Shown: positions 1 to 6,203 of the stretch, piece after piece
Position numbering within the stretch: the first letter of the stretch is position 1
Layout of the letters: each line of letters starts with the position of its first letter
IMG/VR virus record: IMGVR_UViG_3300034374_005164
Coordinates: 1-29,208 of that record
Length of the DNA stretch: 29,208 nucleotides
Origin: a virus
Reading direction: 5' to 3' (one strand)
The notes under the pieces: generated by a model
The model's input: the letters and a program-made list of their open reading frames with translations, nothing else
Databases searched by the model: none
Told to the model about the DNA's origin: nothing
Program-made: the position numbers and the translations under genes

Positions 1-2
1 CA

Positions 3-386
3 TACTTCCCCTTCAACAAGATAACGGACAAAGACCTAATACTATCAAAGAAAAGCGGTGGTAAAGTCAATAAAAACATTAGTATAGCTAGGACTATCCA
101 CAGGGTAGCGTTGGTAAGACTAGGAATGACAAGAGAGTTTATAGCAGAGCAAACTAAATGCAACACCTCTACCACACACTATTCACTAAAGACGTTTGAA
201 GGTGCTAGGTTCAAGAAAAGAGAGCTATATGATACCCTGCTGTCAGACGTTATGAAAAACCAAGAATACATTAGTGAAGATACAATAGCAGACATGACAC
301 AAGAGTTCACAAAGTTCCTTGACGATAATAATGTACAAGGATTTGTAAAGGCCAAGTTTCAGTCCATACTCCATAAATACGTTTAA
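3..386 (+). CDS. Partial protein with possible HTH DNA-binding region (5' end outside window)
   Basis: The frame is open from the first bases, so the true start lies upstream; the TTG at 111 is unlikely to be the start. The visible 127 residues contain an early helical stretch (SIARTIHRVALVRLGMTREF, then IAEQTKCNTSTTHYSLKTFE) that looks like a helix-turn-helix. It loosely recalls the C-terminal DNA-binding domain of DnaA, in which two helices precede a conserved S/T-T-V-x-H-A turn, but the resemblance is weak. The rest is charged and probably helical. It precedes a promoter and the next transcription unit. Coding is fairly certain; function is a guess, and a replication initiator or regulator are both possible. 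Confidence 0.6.
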   Translation, partial: YFPFNKITDKDLILSKKSGGKVNKNISIARTIHRVALVRLGMTREFIAEQTKCNTSTTHYSLKTFEGARFKKRELYDTLLSDVMKNQEYISEDTIADMTQEFTKFLDDNNVQGFVKAKFQSILHKYV

Positions 387-392
387 TTCAAG

Positions 393-408
393 ATTTAGTA
401 TTTTTGCA
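393..408 (+). promoter_or_regulatory. Bacteroidota-type promoter, -7 box
   Basis: ATTTAGTATTTTTGCA contains TAttTTTG at 399-406, which matches the Bacteroidota -7 consensus TAnnTTTG. It ends 20 nt before the ATG at 429. No clear -33 TTTG is present at normal spacing. It belongs to the six-member 16-base motif family seen across this window, with one mismatch at the fifth base. Confidence 0.65.
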
Positions 409-428
409 TTGAATTTAAATAAATCAAA

Positions 429-1184
429 ATGCCAAGACCAAAATCAAATGGCCTCCCTAATGCGGGAGACAGAGACTTGAAGTTTATCCTTGCCGATAAG
501 TCAAGACCTGCAAACTACCTATTCCCTAGTGAACACCTCGTCTTTGACCCTGTATCAAAGAAACAACGCACCGCAAGATACGTGCAAGGCGTTCCTGACA
601 TCTGGAAAGACAAGCAGCCTAAAGACGTTACACGAACAGCTATACACTTCGTTGATGGTGATCTATTCGTTCCTAAAGACGATACATCCCTTCAAGAGTT
701 AATGCTTGCTATCATGAATGAGAAGGGCGATATGTGTACATTTAAGATTGATAATCCAGAGGAAGAAGCTAAGGTGTCTAACGAGAAGCGTAGACTCATC
801 TCTCAAGCAACGGGACTTATCGCCTCTAAGGAGACAAAGCCTTCAGGAAAAGAGGAGCTATTGACTGTTGCTCGTTACTATGGTATTGATACAAGCTCCT
901 TTGAACTTGTACTTCAAGCATTGTGGACTATCGCAGAGAAAGAACCTGAGAAGTTCATTGACTGCTTCAACAACCCTTCAGTTAAAATGAAGAGCTTAAT
1001 GGCTCAAGGTAAAGATATAGGACTGTTCTTATTTGATGATGATACTCAGGTAAAGAACGCACGTACAGGCGACCCTATATGTCATGTGCCTATGGGTGTA
1101 GACCCTATGGATGCACTCACCTCTCATGCTCTTAGCAGCAAGGGTAAAATGCTCATAGAGTATGTGGAGAACGAAATAAAGTAA
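429..1184 (+). CDS. Conserved phage protein of unknown function
   Basis: A 251-residue soluble protein, probably alpha/beta. The N-terminal third has a signature I associate with uncharacterised phage proteins: YLFPSEHL, a run ending RYVQGVPDIWKDKQ, then IHFVDGDLFVPKDDTSLQEL. This could be a small structural or clamp-like domain, but I cannot name a family. There is no signal peptide or membrane segment. It forms a one-gene transcription unit, with a TTTGCA-class promoter 20 nt upstream and a strong intrinsic terminator 20 nt downstream. That suggests expression separate from the replication genes. A minor virion protein is possible. An overlapping frame at 490-702 is a shadow. Confidence 0.8.
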   Translation: MPRPKSNGLPNAGDRDLKFILADKSRPANYLFPSEHLVFDPVSKKQRTARYVQGVPDIWKDKQPKDVTRTAIHFVDGDLFVPKDDTSLQELMLAIMNEKGDMCTFKIDNPEEEAKVSNEKRRLISQATGLIASKETKPSGKEELLTVARYYGIDTSSFELVLQALWTIAEKEPEKFIDCFNNPSVKMKSLMAQGKDIGLFLFDDDTQVKNARTGDPICHVPMGVDPMDALTSHALSSKGKMLIEYVENEIK

Positions 1185-1204
1185 GATTGTAATAAATAAA
1201 TGTT

Positions 1205-1241
1205 AAAGCCCTTGTGTATTCCATGAGGGCTTTTTATTTTT
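1205..1241 (+). terminator. Intrinsic terminator after the 429-1184 gene
   Basis: The arms AAAGCCCT (1205-1212) and AGGGCTTT (1226-1233) pair. Four further inner pairs (TGTG with CATG, two of them G-U) close a 5-nt loop. A T-rich tract follows to 1241. It insulates the upstream gene from the DUF5675 gene. Confidence 0.85.
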
Positions 1242-1265
1242 GGCTCAGTTAGTAAAACTTGAATT

Positions 1266-1676
1266 ATGAAAATAGTAAAACTAGACAGGACGCAAAGAGA
1301 AGATAAGCAGACACTAGGCGTTATGCTACATGAGAGTAAAACTCTTTGCTATACTTTAGAGCTACCTTGGTTAGATAATCAAAAAGGCATTAGCTGCATC
1401 CCTGAAGGAGAGTACGAGGTAGTCAGTAGGAAAACACCTTCATCACAGTTCAAATACAAGCACTACCATATATTAGACGTTCCAGATAGAAGTTGGATTC
1501 TTATACATGGTGGAAACTACCACACACAGATAAAGGGCTGTATATTGGTTGGCTCTGAATGGGAGGATTTAAATGGTGATGGTTATATGGACGTTGTCAA
1601 CTCCCGTAAAACACTTGAATCTCTTACTGATTTTTTAGGGGAGAGCTTTAGATTAAAAATTTCTAATTGCTTCTAA
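1266..1676 (+). CDS. DUF5675 family protein
   Basis: At 136 residues this is full length for the family. It shows the family signature in order: QTLGVML near residue 15, CYTLELPWLDNQKGISCIPEG (28-48), FHVLDVP-like HYHILDVPDRSWILIHGGNYH (67-86), GCILVGSE (91-98) and DLNGDGYMDVVNSR (101-114). Conserved His81, His86 and Cys92 sit in the pattern of an active or metal site. The family is common in phages and in Bacteroidota mobile elements and its function is not settled; lysis or cell-wall roles have been suggested because of its contexts. No classical promoter is visible; AACTTGAA just upstream is a poor -7 match. A 149-bp non-coding gap follows. Confidence 0.88.
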   Translation: MKIVKLDRTQREDKQTLGVMLHESKTLCYTLELPWLDNQKGISCIPEGEYEVVSRKTPSSQFKYKHYHILDVPDRSWILIHGGNYHTQIKGCILVGSEWEDLNGDGYMDVVNSRKTLESLTDFLGESFRLKISNCF

Positions 1677-1683
1677 TGCCATA

Positions 1684-1764
1684 CACATATTGTTATACTT
1701 TGTATCATTTCAATCAGCTTGAAGCTGACGTAGCGACTATGAAGCATAACAACGATATATGTGC
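1684..1764. other. Imperfect long inverted repeat in non-coding gap
   Basis: CACATATTGTTAT (1684-1696) can pair with the ATAACA and ATATGTG blocks at 1747-1764, leaving about five bases (ACGAT) bulged on the right arm. An inner hairpin, CAGCTTGAAGCTG, lies inside. The right arm overlaps the 25-bp direct repeat. The shape, with imperfect arms and bulged bases, is like an integron attC site or a structured RNA, but conserved GTTRRRY core boxes are not complete. A further hairpin, GGTTG-ctttaaa-CAACC, follows at 1773-1789. Confidence 0.4.
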
Positions 1765-1771
1765 AACTAAA
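1747..1771 (+). repeat. 25-bp exact direct repeat, copy 1
   Basis: This 25-bp stretch starts TAACAACGATATATG and is identical to 6388-6412. It lies in the non-coding gap between the DUF5675 and MazG-like genes and forms the right arm of the long imperfect hairpin. The bases preceding it (GCA) differ from those before copy 2 (GCC), so the repeat unit starts at T. Confidence 0.9.
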
Positions 1772-1825
1772 TGGTTGCTTTAAACAACCTTAACAATAAT
1801 AGCTAATACTGTAAAAACAAATCAA

Positions 1826-2128
1826 ATGGAATTGATACGGAAGATTGAACATTGGGCTGAAGATAGAAACCTCATTGAAGGTTCTAATTCTACAAAGCAG
1901 TTCTTGAAGCTAGGAGAGGAAATGGGTGAGCTCGCTTCAGGTCTTGCTAAGGGAAGACATGATGTGGTTAAGGACTCTATCGGAGATATGGTGGTGGTTC
2001 TAACCATCCTAGCTAGACAAGAGGGCTTAGAGATTTTGGACTGCGTTGATCAAGCCTACAATGAGATTAAAGATAGGAAAGGTAGAATGGTTGATGGTGT
2101 GTTCGTCAAAGAAAGCGATCTAAAATGA
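1826..2128 (+). CDS. MazG-like nucleotide pyrophosphohydrolase
   Basis: A 100-residue all-alpha protein of the MazG-like NTP-PPase superfamily, which hydrolyses nucleoside triphosphates to monophosphates and pyrophosphate with Mg2+. The metal-binding motif is visible as LGEEMGELASGL (29-40; Glu31, Glu32, Glu35), followed by DSIGDMVVVL (50-59; Asp50 and Asp54 as the second acidic pair). The phage-type variant lacks the exact ExxD form. Phage enzymes of this kind are thought to adjust host nucleotide pools or (p)ppGpp. The stop overlaps the next ATG as ATGA, so translation is probably coupled to the DUF1599-type gene. The start at ATG 1826 has an A-rich leader and no Shine-Dalgarno motif. Confidence 0.88.
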   Translation: MELIRKIEHWAEDRNLIEGSNSTKQFLKLGEEMGELASGLAKGRHDVVKDSIGDMVVVLTILARQEGLEILDCVDQAYNEIKDRKGRMVDGVFVKESDLK

Positions 2129-2772
2129 TAAACGAAGAAAGACCAAAGAGGGAAGAGCTTACACAATATCAACAAGCCGTTAAAGACCATATAGCCGAAG
2201 CCCCTGAAGAGTTGAGGGAGTATGTGTGGGAGAGGCTGAAGGATATTGATATGGAGTGGGCTAGTATGGCGCGTTGGGAAGTGGGGCAAGATCCTATCTA
2301 TAAATGTGGTTTTAAATGGAGTGAAACAAAAGAGCGTGCTAGGTTTTGGAATAATGTAGCAAATAAAAAGTGGAAAAAGGCTATGCAAACCGACTTCTGG
2401 AAGCAGCACACAGCTATTACGAAGCTCAAAGAGTGTGTCACTAAGGAATTAGACGAAGAGTACGAAGAGCTAACAGATGATGAGCGACTGAACTTTGATT
2501 TTGATGTCACGTATTCTGAGAAGATTTCCTTAATGTATGATTCATTAAAAGAGCTTCAGTTAAAGAAGAACGCTGACTATGGTGACTCTGTGTTTTTAGA
2601 CATCAATGTTTTCGGGGAAAGTATATCCGCAAAGCAAGGCGTACTAGCACGTATAGCAGATAAAATCAAAAGACTTGAATCAAAAGACCTCAAGGTAGAC
2701 GAATCAAAGAAAGATACAATCAAAGACTTGATAGGTTATCTTGTTGCCCTACTTATAATTGAACAGAAATGA
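2125..2772 (+). CDS. DUF1599 / nucleotide-modification-associated domain protein
   Basis: A 215-residue protein with two parts. Residues 1-125 are charged and helical with many Trp (for example EYVWERLKDIDMEWASMARWE), and I do not recognise them. Residues 140-214 match the DUF1599 pattern, also called nucleotide modification associated domain 1: KKNADYGDS (147-155), GVLARIADKIKRL (172-184) and DTIKDLIGYLVALLI (197-211). This domain is an all-alpha relative of MazG/dUTPase-type folds, and in phages it is linked to base modification or nucleotide handling. It is coupled by ATGA overlap to the MazG-like gene before it and to a tiny membrane protein after it, suggesting a nucleotide-pool module. 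Confidence 0.75.
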   Translation: MINEERPKREELTQYQQAVKDHIAEAPEELREYVWERLKDIDMEWASMARWEVGQDPIYKCGFKWSETKERARFWNNVANKKWKKAMQTDFWKQHTAITKLKECVTKELDEEYEELTDDERLNFDFDVTYSEKISLMYDSLKELQLKKNADYGDSVFLDINVFGESISAKQGVLARIADKIKRLESKDLKVDESKKDTIKDLIGYLVALLIIEQK

Positions 2773-2882
2773 TAAATACCGACATTAACTACGGAAGCAA
2801 TAACAATCAGCCCAGAAACACAGTATGGTGGGTATTGGGCGTAATAACAATTTTCTTAATACTTCGCGCATGGATGGGCTAG
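2769..2882 (+). CDS. Tiny 37-aa single-pass membrane protein
   Basis: The ATG at 2769 overlaps the previous stop as ATGA, the same coupling used throughout this operon. The product has a polar Asn-rich N terminus (MINTDINYGSNNNQPRN) and then one hydrophobic segment, VWWVLGVITIFLILRAWMG, which is long enough to span a membrane. Its 3' end overlaps the next gene's likely start at 2870. No family is recognised. Being so short it could be chance, but the exact coupling and the clean transmembrane segment argue for a real gene. Confidence 0.5.
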   Translation: MINTDINYGSNNNQPRNTVWWVLGVITIFLILRAWMG

Positions 2883-3022
2883 AGATTACATACTATCAGT
2901 TAATGGGTGCAAACTCATGGTATGGACACATAAAAGGCAACCCCAGAATGGGTGCTTTTGGGTCGAGTAAAGAAGAGGTGAAGGCTAATATCATTGATGT
3001 GTATCAAGACTGTCTGACATGA
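2870..3022 (+). CDS. Small hypothetical phage protein
   Basis: The probable start is ATG 2870, giving 50 residues (MDGLEITYYQLMGANSWYGH...). A start at 2825 is possible but would lie wholly inside the tiny membrane-protein frame. The sequence alternates aromatic and small residues (SWYGHIKGNPRMGAFGSS), then has a helix, KEEVKANIIDVYQDCL. It ends in ATGA overlap with the next gene. The pattern resembles small proteins that carry a single beta sheet plus helix. No family is assigned. Confidence 0.6.
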   Translation: MDGLEITYYQLMGANSWYGHIKGNPRMGAFGSSKEEVKANIIDVYQDCLT

Positions 3023-3252
3023 GCATATTCTACTGCGAAGAGGTTGAATGTACATGGAAAGAGAAAAAGCCTAAAGGTTTTGGTAAAACACCTAAGTCAA
3101 TGACTACTTGGTTTACTTGGAAGGCTGATGCTGTTACGGATGATATTTCACCCTATATATCTGACAAGGTGAATCATAGGCTAAACATCAATAAAAGCAT
3201 TGAACTTTTTGAACTAAAGGCTATACCAAAAACAAAAATCATAGAGTTATGA
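3019..3252 (+). CDS. Hypothetical phage protein
   Basis: A 77-residue protein linked by ATGA overlaps on both sides, so it belongs to the same translationally coupled chain. It is mixed charged with an aromatic cluster (KSMTTWFTWKADA) and two N-terminal Cys (CEEVEC). No domain, signal peptide or membrane helix is recognised. Its position between the nucleotide-metabolism pair and the SSB/resolvase genes suggests an accessory early function. Confidence 0.65.
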   Translation: MSIFYCEEVECTWKEKKPKGFGKTPKSMTTWFTWKADAVTDDISPYISDKVNHRLNINKSIELFELKAIPKTKIIEL

Positions 3253-3518
3253 GGAACAATAAGTTTGAAAAGAACTACCTATATCAAATGATGCAGACAC
3301 CCAAACAGTTAATGCAGTACAAGATAATCAAAGACTTTAGCTTCTCTGATAAGAGACAGTTGGTGGAGTTGTTTGACGAGGCTATCTACGCATTAAACGA
3401 GGGCAAGGGCAAGATAGAGTTCAAGCATCTTAATTATAAGGTGATAGAGCTTTTAAGGCAGTCTGGATACAAAGTGGAGTCAACTGGCAATGGTGATATG
3501 TACTATATTTTTCCTTAA
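3249..3518 (+). CDS. Hypothetical phage protein
   Basis: An 89-residue, basic and mostly helical protein. The N-terminal part (KNYLYQMMQTPKQLMQYKIIKDF) is amphipathic. The C-terminal part, ELLRQSGYKVESTGNGDMYYIFP, has a helix-turn then beta-hairpin look that resembles small winged or ribbon domains found in phage early proteins. This is the last gene of the ATGA-coupled chain. A new promoter overlaps its stop codon, so the next gene may be separately transcribed. Function unknown. Confidence 0.65.
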   Translation: MRNNKFEKNYLYQMMQTPKQLMQYKIIKDFSFSDKRQLVELFDEAIYALNEGKGKIEFKHLNYKVIELLRQSGYKVESTGNGDMYYIFP

Positions 3519-3523
3519 CTTTG
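3516..3523 (+). promoter_or_regulatory. Promoter -7 box (TAACTTTG)
   Basis: TAACTTTG followed by AAAAAAC matches the Bacteroidota -7 consensus. It lies 15 nt upstream of the ATG at 3539. The AAAA just after TTTG is also seen at 6151-6162, unlike the TTTGCA class. Confidence 0.6.
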
Positions 3524-3538
3524 AAAAAACAAAATATC

Positions 3539-3700
3539 ATGCAAGTACAGTTACTTACAACAGAAGGCAGCAGAGAGGTTGATATGTACCTCGACAATAA
3601 GTTTGTCAATACATACGATGTGAAAGATGTTGAGCATTTGAAGTCTCAGCTAGAGATGGAAAATAAAAATTTAGAGGTAGATATTGTATATAACGACTAA
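3539..3700 (+). CDS. Small 53-aa hypothetical protein
   Basis: An ORF of 53 residues beginning MQVQLLTTEGSREVDMYLDN and ending LEVDIVYND. It begins 15 nt after a good -7 box, which supports the start. The sequence predicts a beta hairpin, then a helix (VEHLKSQLEMENK) and a final strand. No family is recognised. The next gene starts 37 nt downstream, after a weak -7-like TATCTTAG at 3707-3714. Confidence 0.55.
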   Translation: MQVQLLTTEGSREVDMYLDNKFVNTYDVKDVEHLKSQLEMENKNLEVDIVYND

Positions 3701-3737
3701 TATATCTATCTTAGCACTTTAATTAAAACCAATACAA

Positions 3738-4067
3738 ATGTCAAAAGACAACAGCCACTTCCCTAGAGGGATTTTCTTTAATGGTAGGTTAGACAGCCAA
3801 CCTGATTTTGTTATCGGCCAGCTAAACATTGCCGATAGAGAAGAGTTTATTAAATGGGTTATGGAGCAGCCCGTCACTTCTAAGGGCGGTGTGCCTATCC
3901 AGATTACTGAGAACTTCAGAAAAGAGGATGGCAAGAAGTTCACCTCTATGCGCCTTGACAAGTACGCCCTTGATTGGGACAGAAAGCAAGCTGAAAAGAG
4001 AGGTGGGAACACTTCAGGTGGAGCAAATGCGCCACAAATGGATGATTCAGGTTCATTACCATTTTAA
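3738..4067 (+). CDS. SSB-like single-stranded DNA-binding protein
   Basis: A 109-residue protein with a predicted beta-rich core and a disordered Gly/Asn-rich linker (GGNTSGGANAPQ), ending in the acidic-hydrophobic tail MDDSGSLPF. Such a tail (D-D-x-x-LPF) is typical of bacterial and phage SSBs, where it docks replication and repair enzymes. The core (FNGRLDSQPDFVIGQLNI...ITENFRKEDGKKFTSMRLDKY) is not an obvious E. coli-type OB fold, so it may be a divergent phage SSB or another replication factor that borrows the tail. Its stop overlaps the RusA-like gene start (TAATG), consistent with a replication/recombination role. Confidence 0.65.
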   Translation: MSKDNSHFPRGIFFNGRLDSQPDFVIGQLNIADREEFIKWVMEQPVTSKGGVPIQITENFRKEDGKKFTSMRLDKYALDWDRKQAEKRGGNTSGGANAPQMDDSGSLPF

Positions 4068-4432
4068 TGGTTCATTCCATTATCGTTTCCTTACCTAAGC
4101 CCACTAGCTTAAATGAGTATTATGCGGGTAAGCATTGGTCGTCTAGGTCTAGGTCAACGAAACAAATTAGGGGGATTGTTAAGGTTCTTTTGTTAGAGCA
4201 AGGGCAACCCCCTTTTTCAGTTGACACATATTCAATATCCTTACGTTCTAATGGTAGGACTGATATAGATAATAGGATAATGGCTATCAAATGGTTAAAC
4301 GATTGCATGGAGAAAGATTTGAAGTGGGTGAGAAGTGATAACCCGAAGGTCTTTAAGAGATTTGAGATAGAGCAGGTAGACGAATTAGAGAAAGATGAGT
4401 TTCAAGCAAAAATAACTTTTTATGGACGGTAG
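4067..4432 (+). CDS. rusA: RusA-like Holliday-junction resolvase
   Basis: A 121-residue protein with the RusA architecture: an N-terminal strand (MVHSIIVSLPKPTSLNEYY), a central basic helix (SRSRSTKQIRGIV), then the catalytic block RTDIDNRIMAIKWLNDCMEK. Asp66 and Asp68 match the paired catalytic aspartates of RusA; Asp79 or Asp84 could be the third. The usual Lys four residues after the second Asp is Met72 here, with Lys75 nearby. RusA dimers cut four-way DNA junctions; in phages they resolve replication intermediates before packaging. It starts inside the stop of the SSB-like gene and overlaps the next gene by 11 nt. Confidence 0.8.
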   Translation: MVHSIIVSLPKPTSLNEYYAGKHWSSRSRSTKQIRGIVKVLLLEQGQPPFSVDTYSISLRSNGRTDIDNRIMAIKWLNDCMEKDLKWVRSDNPKVFKRFEIEQVDELEKDEFQAKITFYGR

Positions 4433-4604
4433 CATCCGACAGGTAGAGGAAGATTCAAATATCATGCACGATATGATAAATGAATACTATGAAGGTCACG
4501 ACTACGACAAAGATGGTTTGGTGACAAATGATGTTATGGCTTACATTGCCCTAACTAAGTTGAGAGACTATGTAACTGACTTAATAGGTGACGAAGATGA
4601 GTAA
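4422..4604 (+). CDS. Small acidic hypothetical protein
   Basis: A 60-residue strongly acidic protein. DYDKDGLVTNDVMAYIALTKL looks like an EF-hand loop-helix (D-x-D-x-D/G pattern: D-Y-D-K-D-G) but no second hand is seen. It overlaps the RusA-like gene at its 5' end and the next gene at its 3' end. Function unknown; acidic small proteins near phage recombination genes sometimes act as DNA mimics or inhibitors, which is speculation here. Confidence 0.6.
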   Translation: MDGSIRQVEEDSNIMHDMINEYYEGHDYDKDGLVTNDVMAYIALTKLRDYVTDLIGDEDE

Positions 4605-4893
4605 CAAAGATTTTGACGACCTGCTAGATGAGCTAGAAGATAAGTCTGAAGCGTATGACTGGGAGAAGCCCTCTGTATTTGAGGATAAAACAAAGCTCAG
4701 AAGGTTTCACAAGGCACTAGAGCGCATAGCTAAGATGAGGGCTGCCGAGACATCTTGCCCTAGTTCATTTAAGAGTGAGCAAGAGTATAAGGTTCATAAG
4801 CAAGAATTGAACGAAAGGGAAATTGTTGAGCTATTAAAGGTGAGAGACTGTAACCCTGAAATGATAGATAGTTTAATTGAAAAAATTGATTAG
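4597..4893 (+). CDS. Hypothetical helical phage protein
   Basis: The start is taken at ATG 4597 (98 residues), overlapping the previous stop; an upstream GTG at 4588 would add three residues. The protein is highly charged and helical (DFDDLLDELEDKSEAYDWE, then HKALERIAKMRAAETSCPSSF and a C-terminal helix), so probably a coiled-coil or adaptor-like protein. It abuts the exonuclease gene directly (TAG then ATG), implying co-translation. No family is recognised. Confidence 0.65.
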   Translation: MSNKDFDDLLDELEDKSEAYDWEKPSVFEDKTKLRRFHKALERIAKMRAAETSCPSSFKSEQEYKVHKQELNEREIVELLKVRDCNPEMIDSLIEKID

Positions 4894-5955
4894 ATGGGAG
4901 AGCAAAGCCATAAAGGAAAGCTAATAGAATCTTACATAAGAGAACACCTTGAGGAATTAAATAGGGAAGATAAACCTTTAGGGGTTAAGACCCTATCAAG
5001 GAACTTCTTGAAAAATGTCTTAGGTGTAAATAAGCCAACAGAAAAAGAGGTTGATGCAATAAGAAGCATTGTCAGAGGGTATTTAGGCAGAAGCGGCTCT
5101 GCAACAGTTAAGCAAAGATTCCATATTCGAAATCGGAATACTTCTGAAACACAGCCAGTGCAGTTTGTAAACACACCATATCGACAAGCTAAGGTTTTAG
5201 TATTTGATATTGAGACATCCCCTTTAATGGTTTATACTTGGGGTATATGGAATCAAAATATACCAACTGACAATATACTAAAAGATTGGATGATACTCAC
5301 ATGGTCGGCTAAATGGCTGTTTGAGGATAAGATGTATTCAGCGAGGATAAAGCCTTCTGAGATTAAGAGAAATGACGATAAAAGGGTTGTTAAAGCCCTT
5401 TGGAGTTTGATAGATGAAGCTGATATAGTCATAGCTCACAACGGGAATAAGTTTGACATCAAAAGGATGAACACCCGTTTCTTAAAGCATGGATTGAATC
5501 TACCTTCACCTTATCAGTCAATAGACACCTTGCTTCACGCTCGGAAGAAGTTTAATATAATCTCTAATAGGCTAGACTATATTGCTAGTAATTTCTTGGG
5601 TATAGAGGGTAAGATGGAGACTGAGAAAGGTCTATGGAAGAAGGCTATTGAGGGCGATAGGGAAGCATTGCATACAATGGATGTGTATTGCCAACAAGAC
5701 GTAAGGGTATTGGAAGATGTGTATTTGCATTTAAGACCTTATATACAGCCTCATCCTAACATTGGTCTATTGGAATCTTCTGACAAGCCTCAATGTCCTT
5801 GCTGCGGCTCTACTGATCTTAAACCGATAGGAGACTATAATACCTATGTGAACACTTATATGAGCTTTAGGTGTCCTAATGGAAGCATTAGCAGGTCAAG
5901 GGTAAATGCAACTCCCAAGTCAGTTAGGGATAATTTGAATGTGAGTACCCCGTGA
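4894..5955 (+). CDS. DEDDy 3'-5' exonuclease (RNase H-like fold) with degenerate zinc finger
   Basis: A 353-residue protein. Residues 1-90 are a charged helical N-terminal region of unknown role. The DnaQ-like exonuclease core runs from about 98 to 285: Exo I VFDIETSP (Asp105, Glu107), Exo II IVIAHNGNKFDIKRM (Asp188) and Exo III YCQQDVRVLEDV (Tyr265, Asp269), giving the DEDDy set. It resembles the YprB/RNase H-like phage exonucleases. After the core, CPCCG (Cys301-304) begins a zinc ribbon, but the second half has only Cys327 (RCPNGS), so metal binding may be lost or altered. It would degrade single-stranded DNA or RNA ends in replication, repair or host-nucleic-acid turnover. Confidence 0.85.
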   Translation: MGEQSHKGKLIESYIREHLEELNREDKPLGVKTLSRNFLKNVLGVNKPTEKEVDAIRSIVRGYLGRSGSATVKQRFHIRNRNTSETQPVQFVNTPYRQAKVLVFDIETSPLMVYTWGIWNQNIPTDNILKDWMILTWSAKWLFEDKMYSARIKPSEIKRNDDKRVVKALWSLIDEADIVIAHNGNKFDIKRMNTRFLKHGLNLPSPYQSIDTLLHARKKFNIISNRLDYIASNFLGIEGKMETEKGLWKKAIEGDREALHTMDVYCQQDVRVLEDVYLHLRPYIQPHPNIGLLESSDKPQCPCCGSTDLKPIGDYNTYVNTYMSFRCPNGSISRSRVNATPKSVRDNLNVSTP

Positions 5956-5988
5956 TAAACGATTTCACATATTGGGAAGATTCTTGGA

Positions 5989-6114
5989 ATGGAGAAGGTG
6001 AAGAGGAAGAAAAAGGAAGAAGTAGAAGAGGTACTATTTTGCGAAGTAAAGCCCGTAGAGTGTAGTGCTAAATGCTTGAGGACAAGGCAATGTTCTGAGC
6101 GACATTGCAAATAA
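5989..6114 (+). CDS. Small 41-aa cysteine-rich protein
   Basis: A 41-residue frame with a Lys/Glu-rich N terminus (MEKVKRKKKEEVEEVLF) and a C-terminal cluster with five Cys, CEVKPVECSAKCLRTRQCSE...C, suggestive of a metal-binding knuckle. A competing frame starting at GTG 5952 lies on the same stretch, so only one is likely real; the cysteine spacing favours this one. The start lies 33 nt after the exonuclease stop. Confidence 0.4.
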   Translation: MEKVKRKKKEEVEEVLFCEVKPVECSAKCLRTRQCSERHCK

Positions 6115-6150
6115 AACTCAAAAGCTATATATGGTAGGTAACACTTAGGC

Positions 6151-6158
6151 TAACTTTG
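6151..6158 (+). promoter_or_regulatory. Promoter -7 box (TAACTTTG)
   Basis: TAACTTTG followed by AAAATA. The predicted transcription start falls just after it, which makes the in-frame TTG at 6156 a poor translation start and favours ATG 6204 for the downstream gene. A related TAAACTTTG occurs at 6190-6198. Confidence 0.55.
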
Positions 6159-6166
6159 AAAATAAA

Positions 6167-6181
6167 AAATCGTGACGATTT
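6167..6181. promoter_or_regulatory. 15-bp perfect palindrome, putative operator
   Basis: AAATCGT-G-ACGATTT has 7-bp arms about a single central base. It lies immediately downstream of the TAACTTTG box, about where a repressor would block transcript initiation. It is inside the leader of the zinc-ribbon gene. Confidence 0.5.
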
Positions 6182-6203
6182 GCCACAACTAAACTTTGAA
6201 AAA

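Noticed and set aside
1694-1700. TACTTTG in the DUF5675-MazG gap as a -7 box
   Set aside because: The spacing between TA and TTTG is one base, not two, and the position is inside the hairpin arm region.
2056-2409. Minus-strand 117-codon frame opposite the MazG and DUF1599 genes
   Set aside because: Antisense shadow of genes with recognisable motifs on the plus strand; no promoter.
3829-4098. 89-codon plus-strand frame overlapping the SSB-like gene
   Set aside because: It is out of frame with the SSB-like and RusA-like genes, which have clear motifs; basic residues only reflect the shifted reading.
5952-6065. GTG-started 37-codon frame overlapping the exonuclease stop (GTGA)
   Set aside because: It competes with the 41-residue cysteine-rich frame at 5989-6114; its product is a low-complexity Glu/Arg stretch with no pattern.
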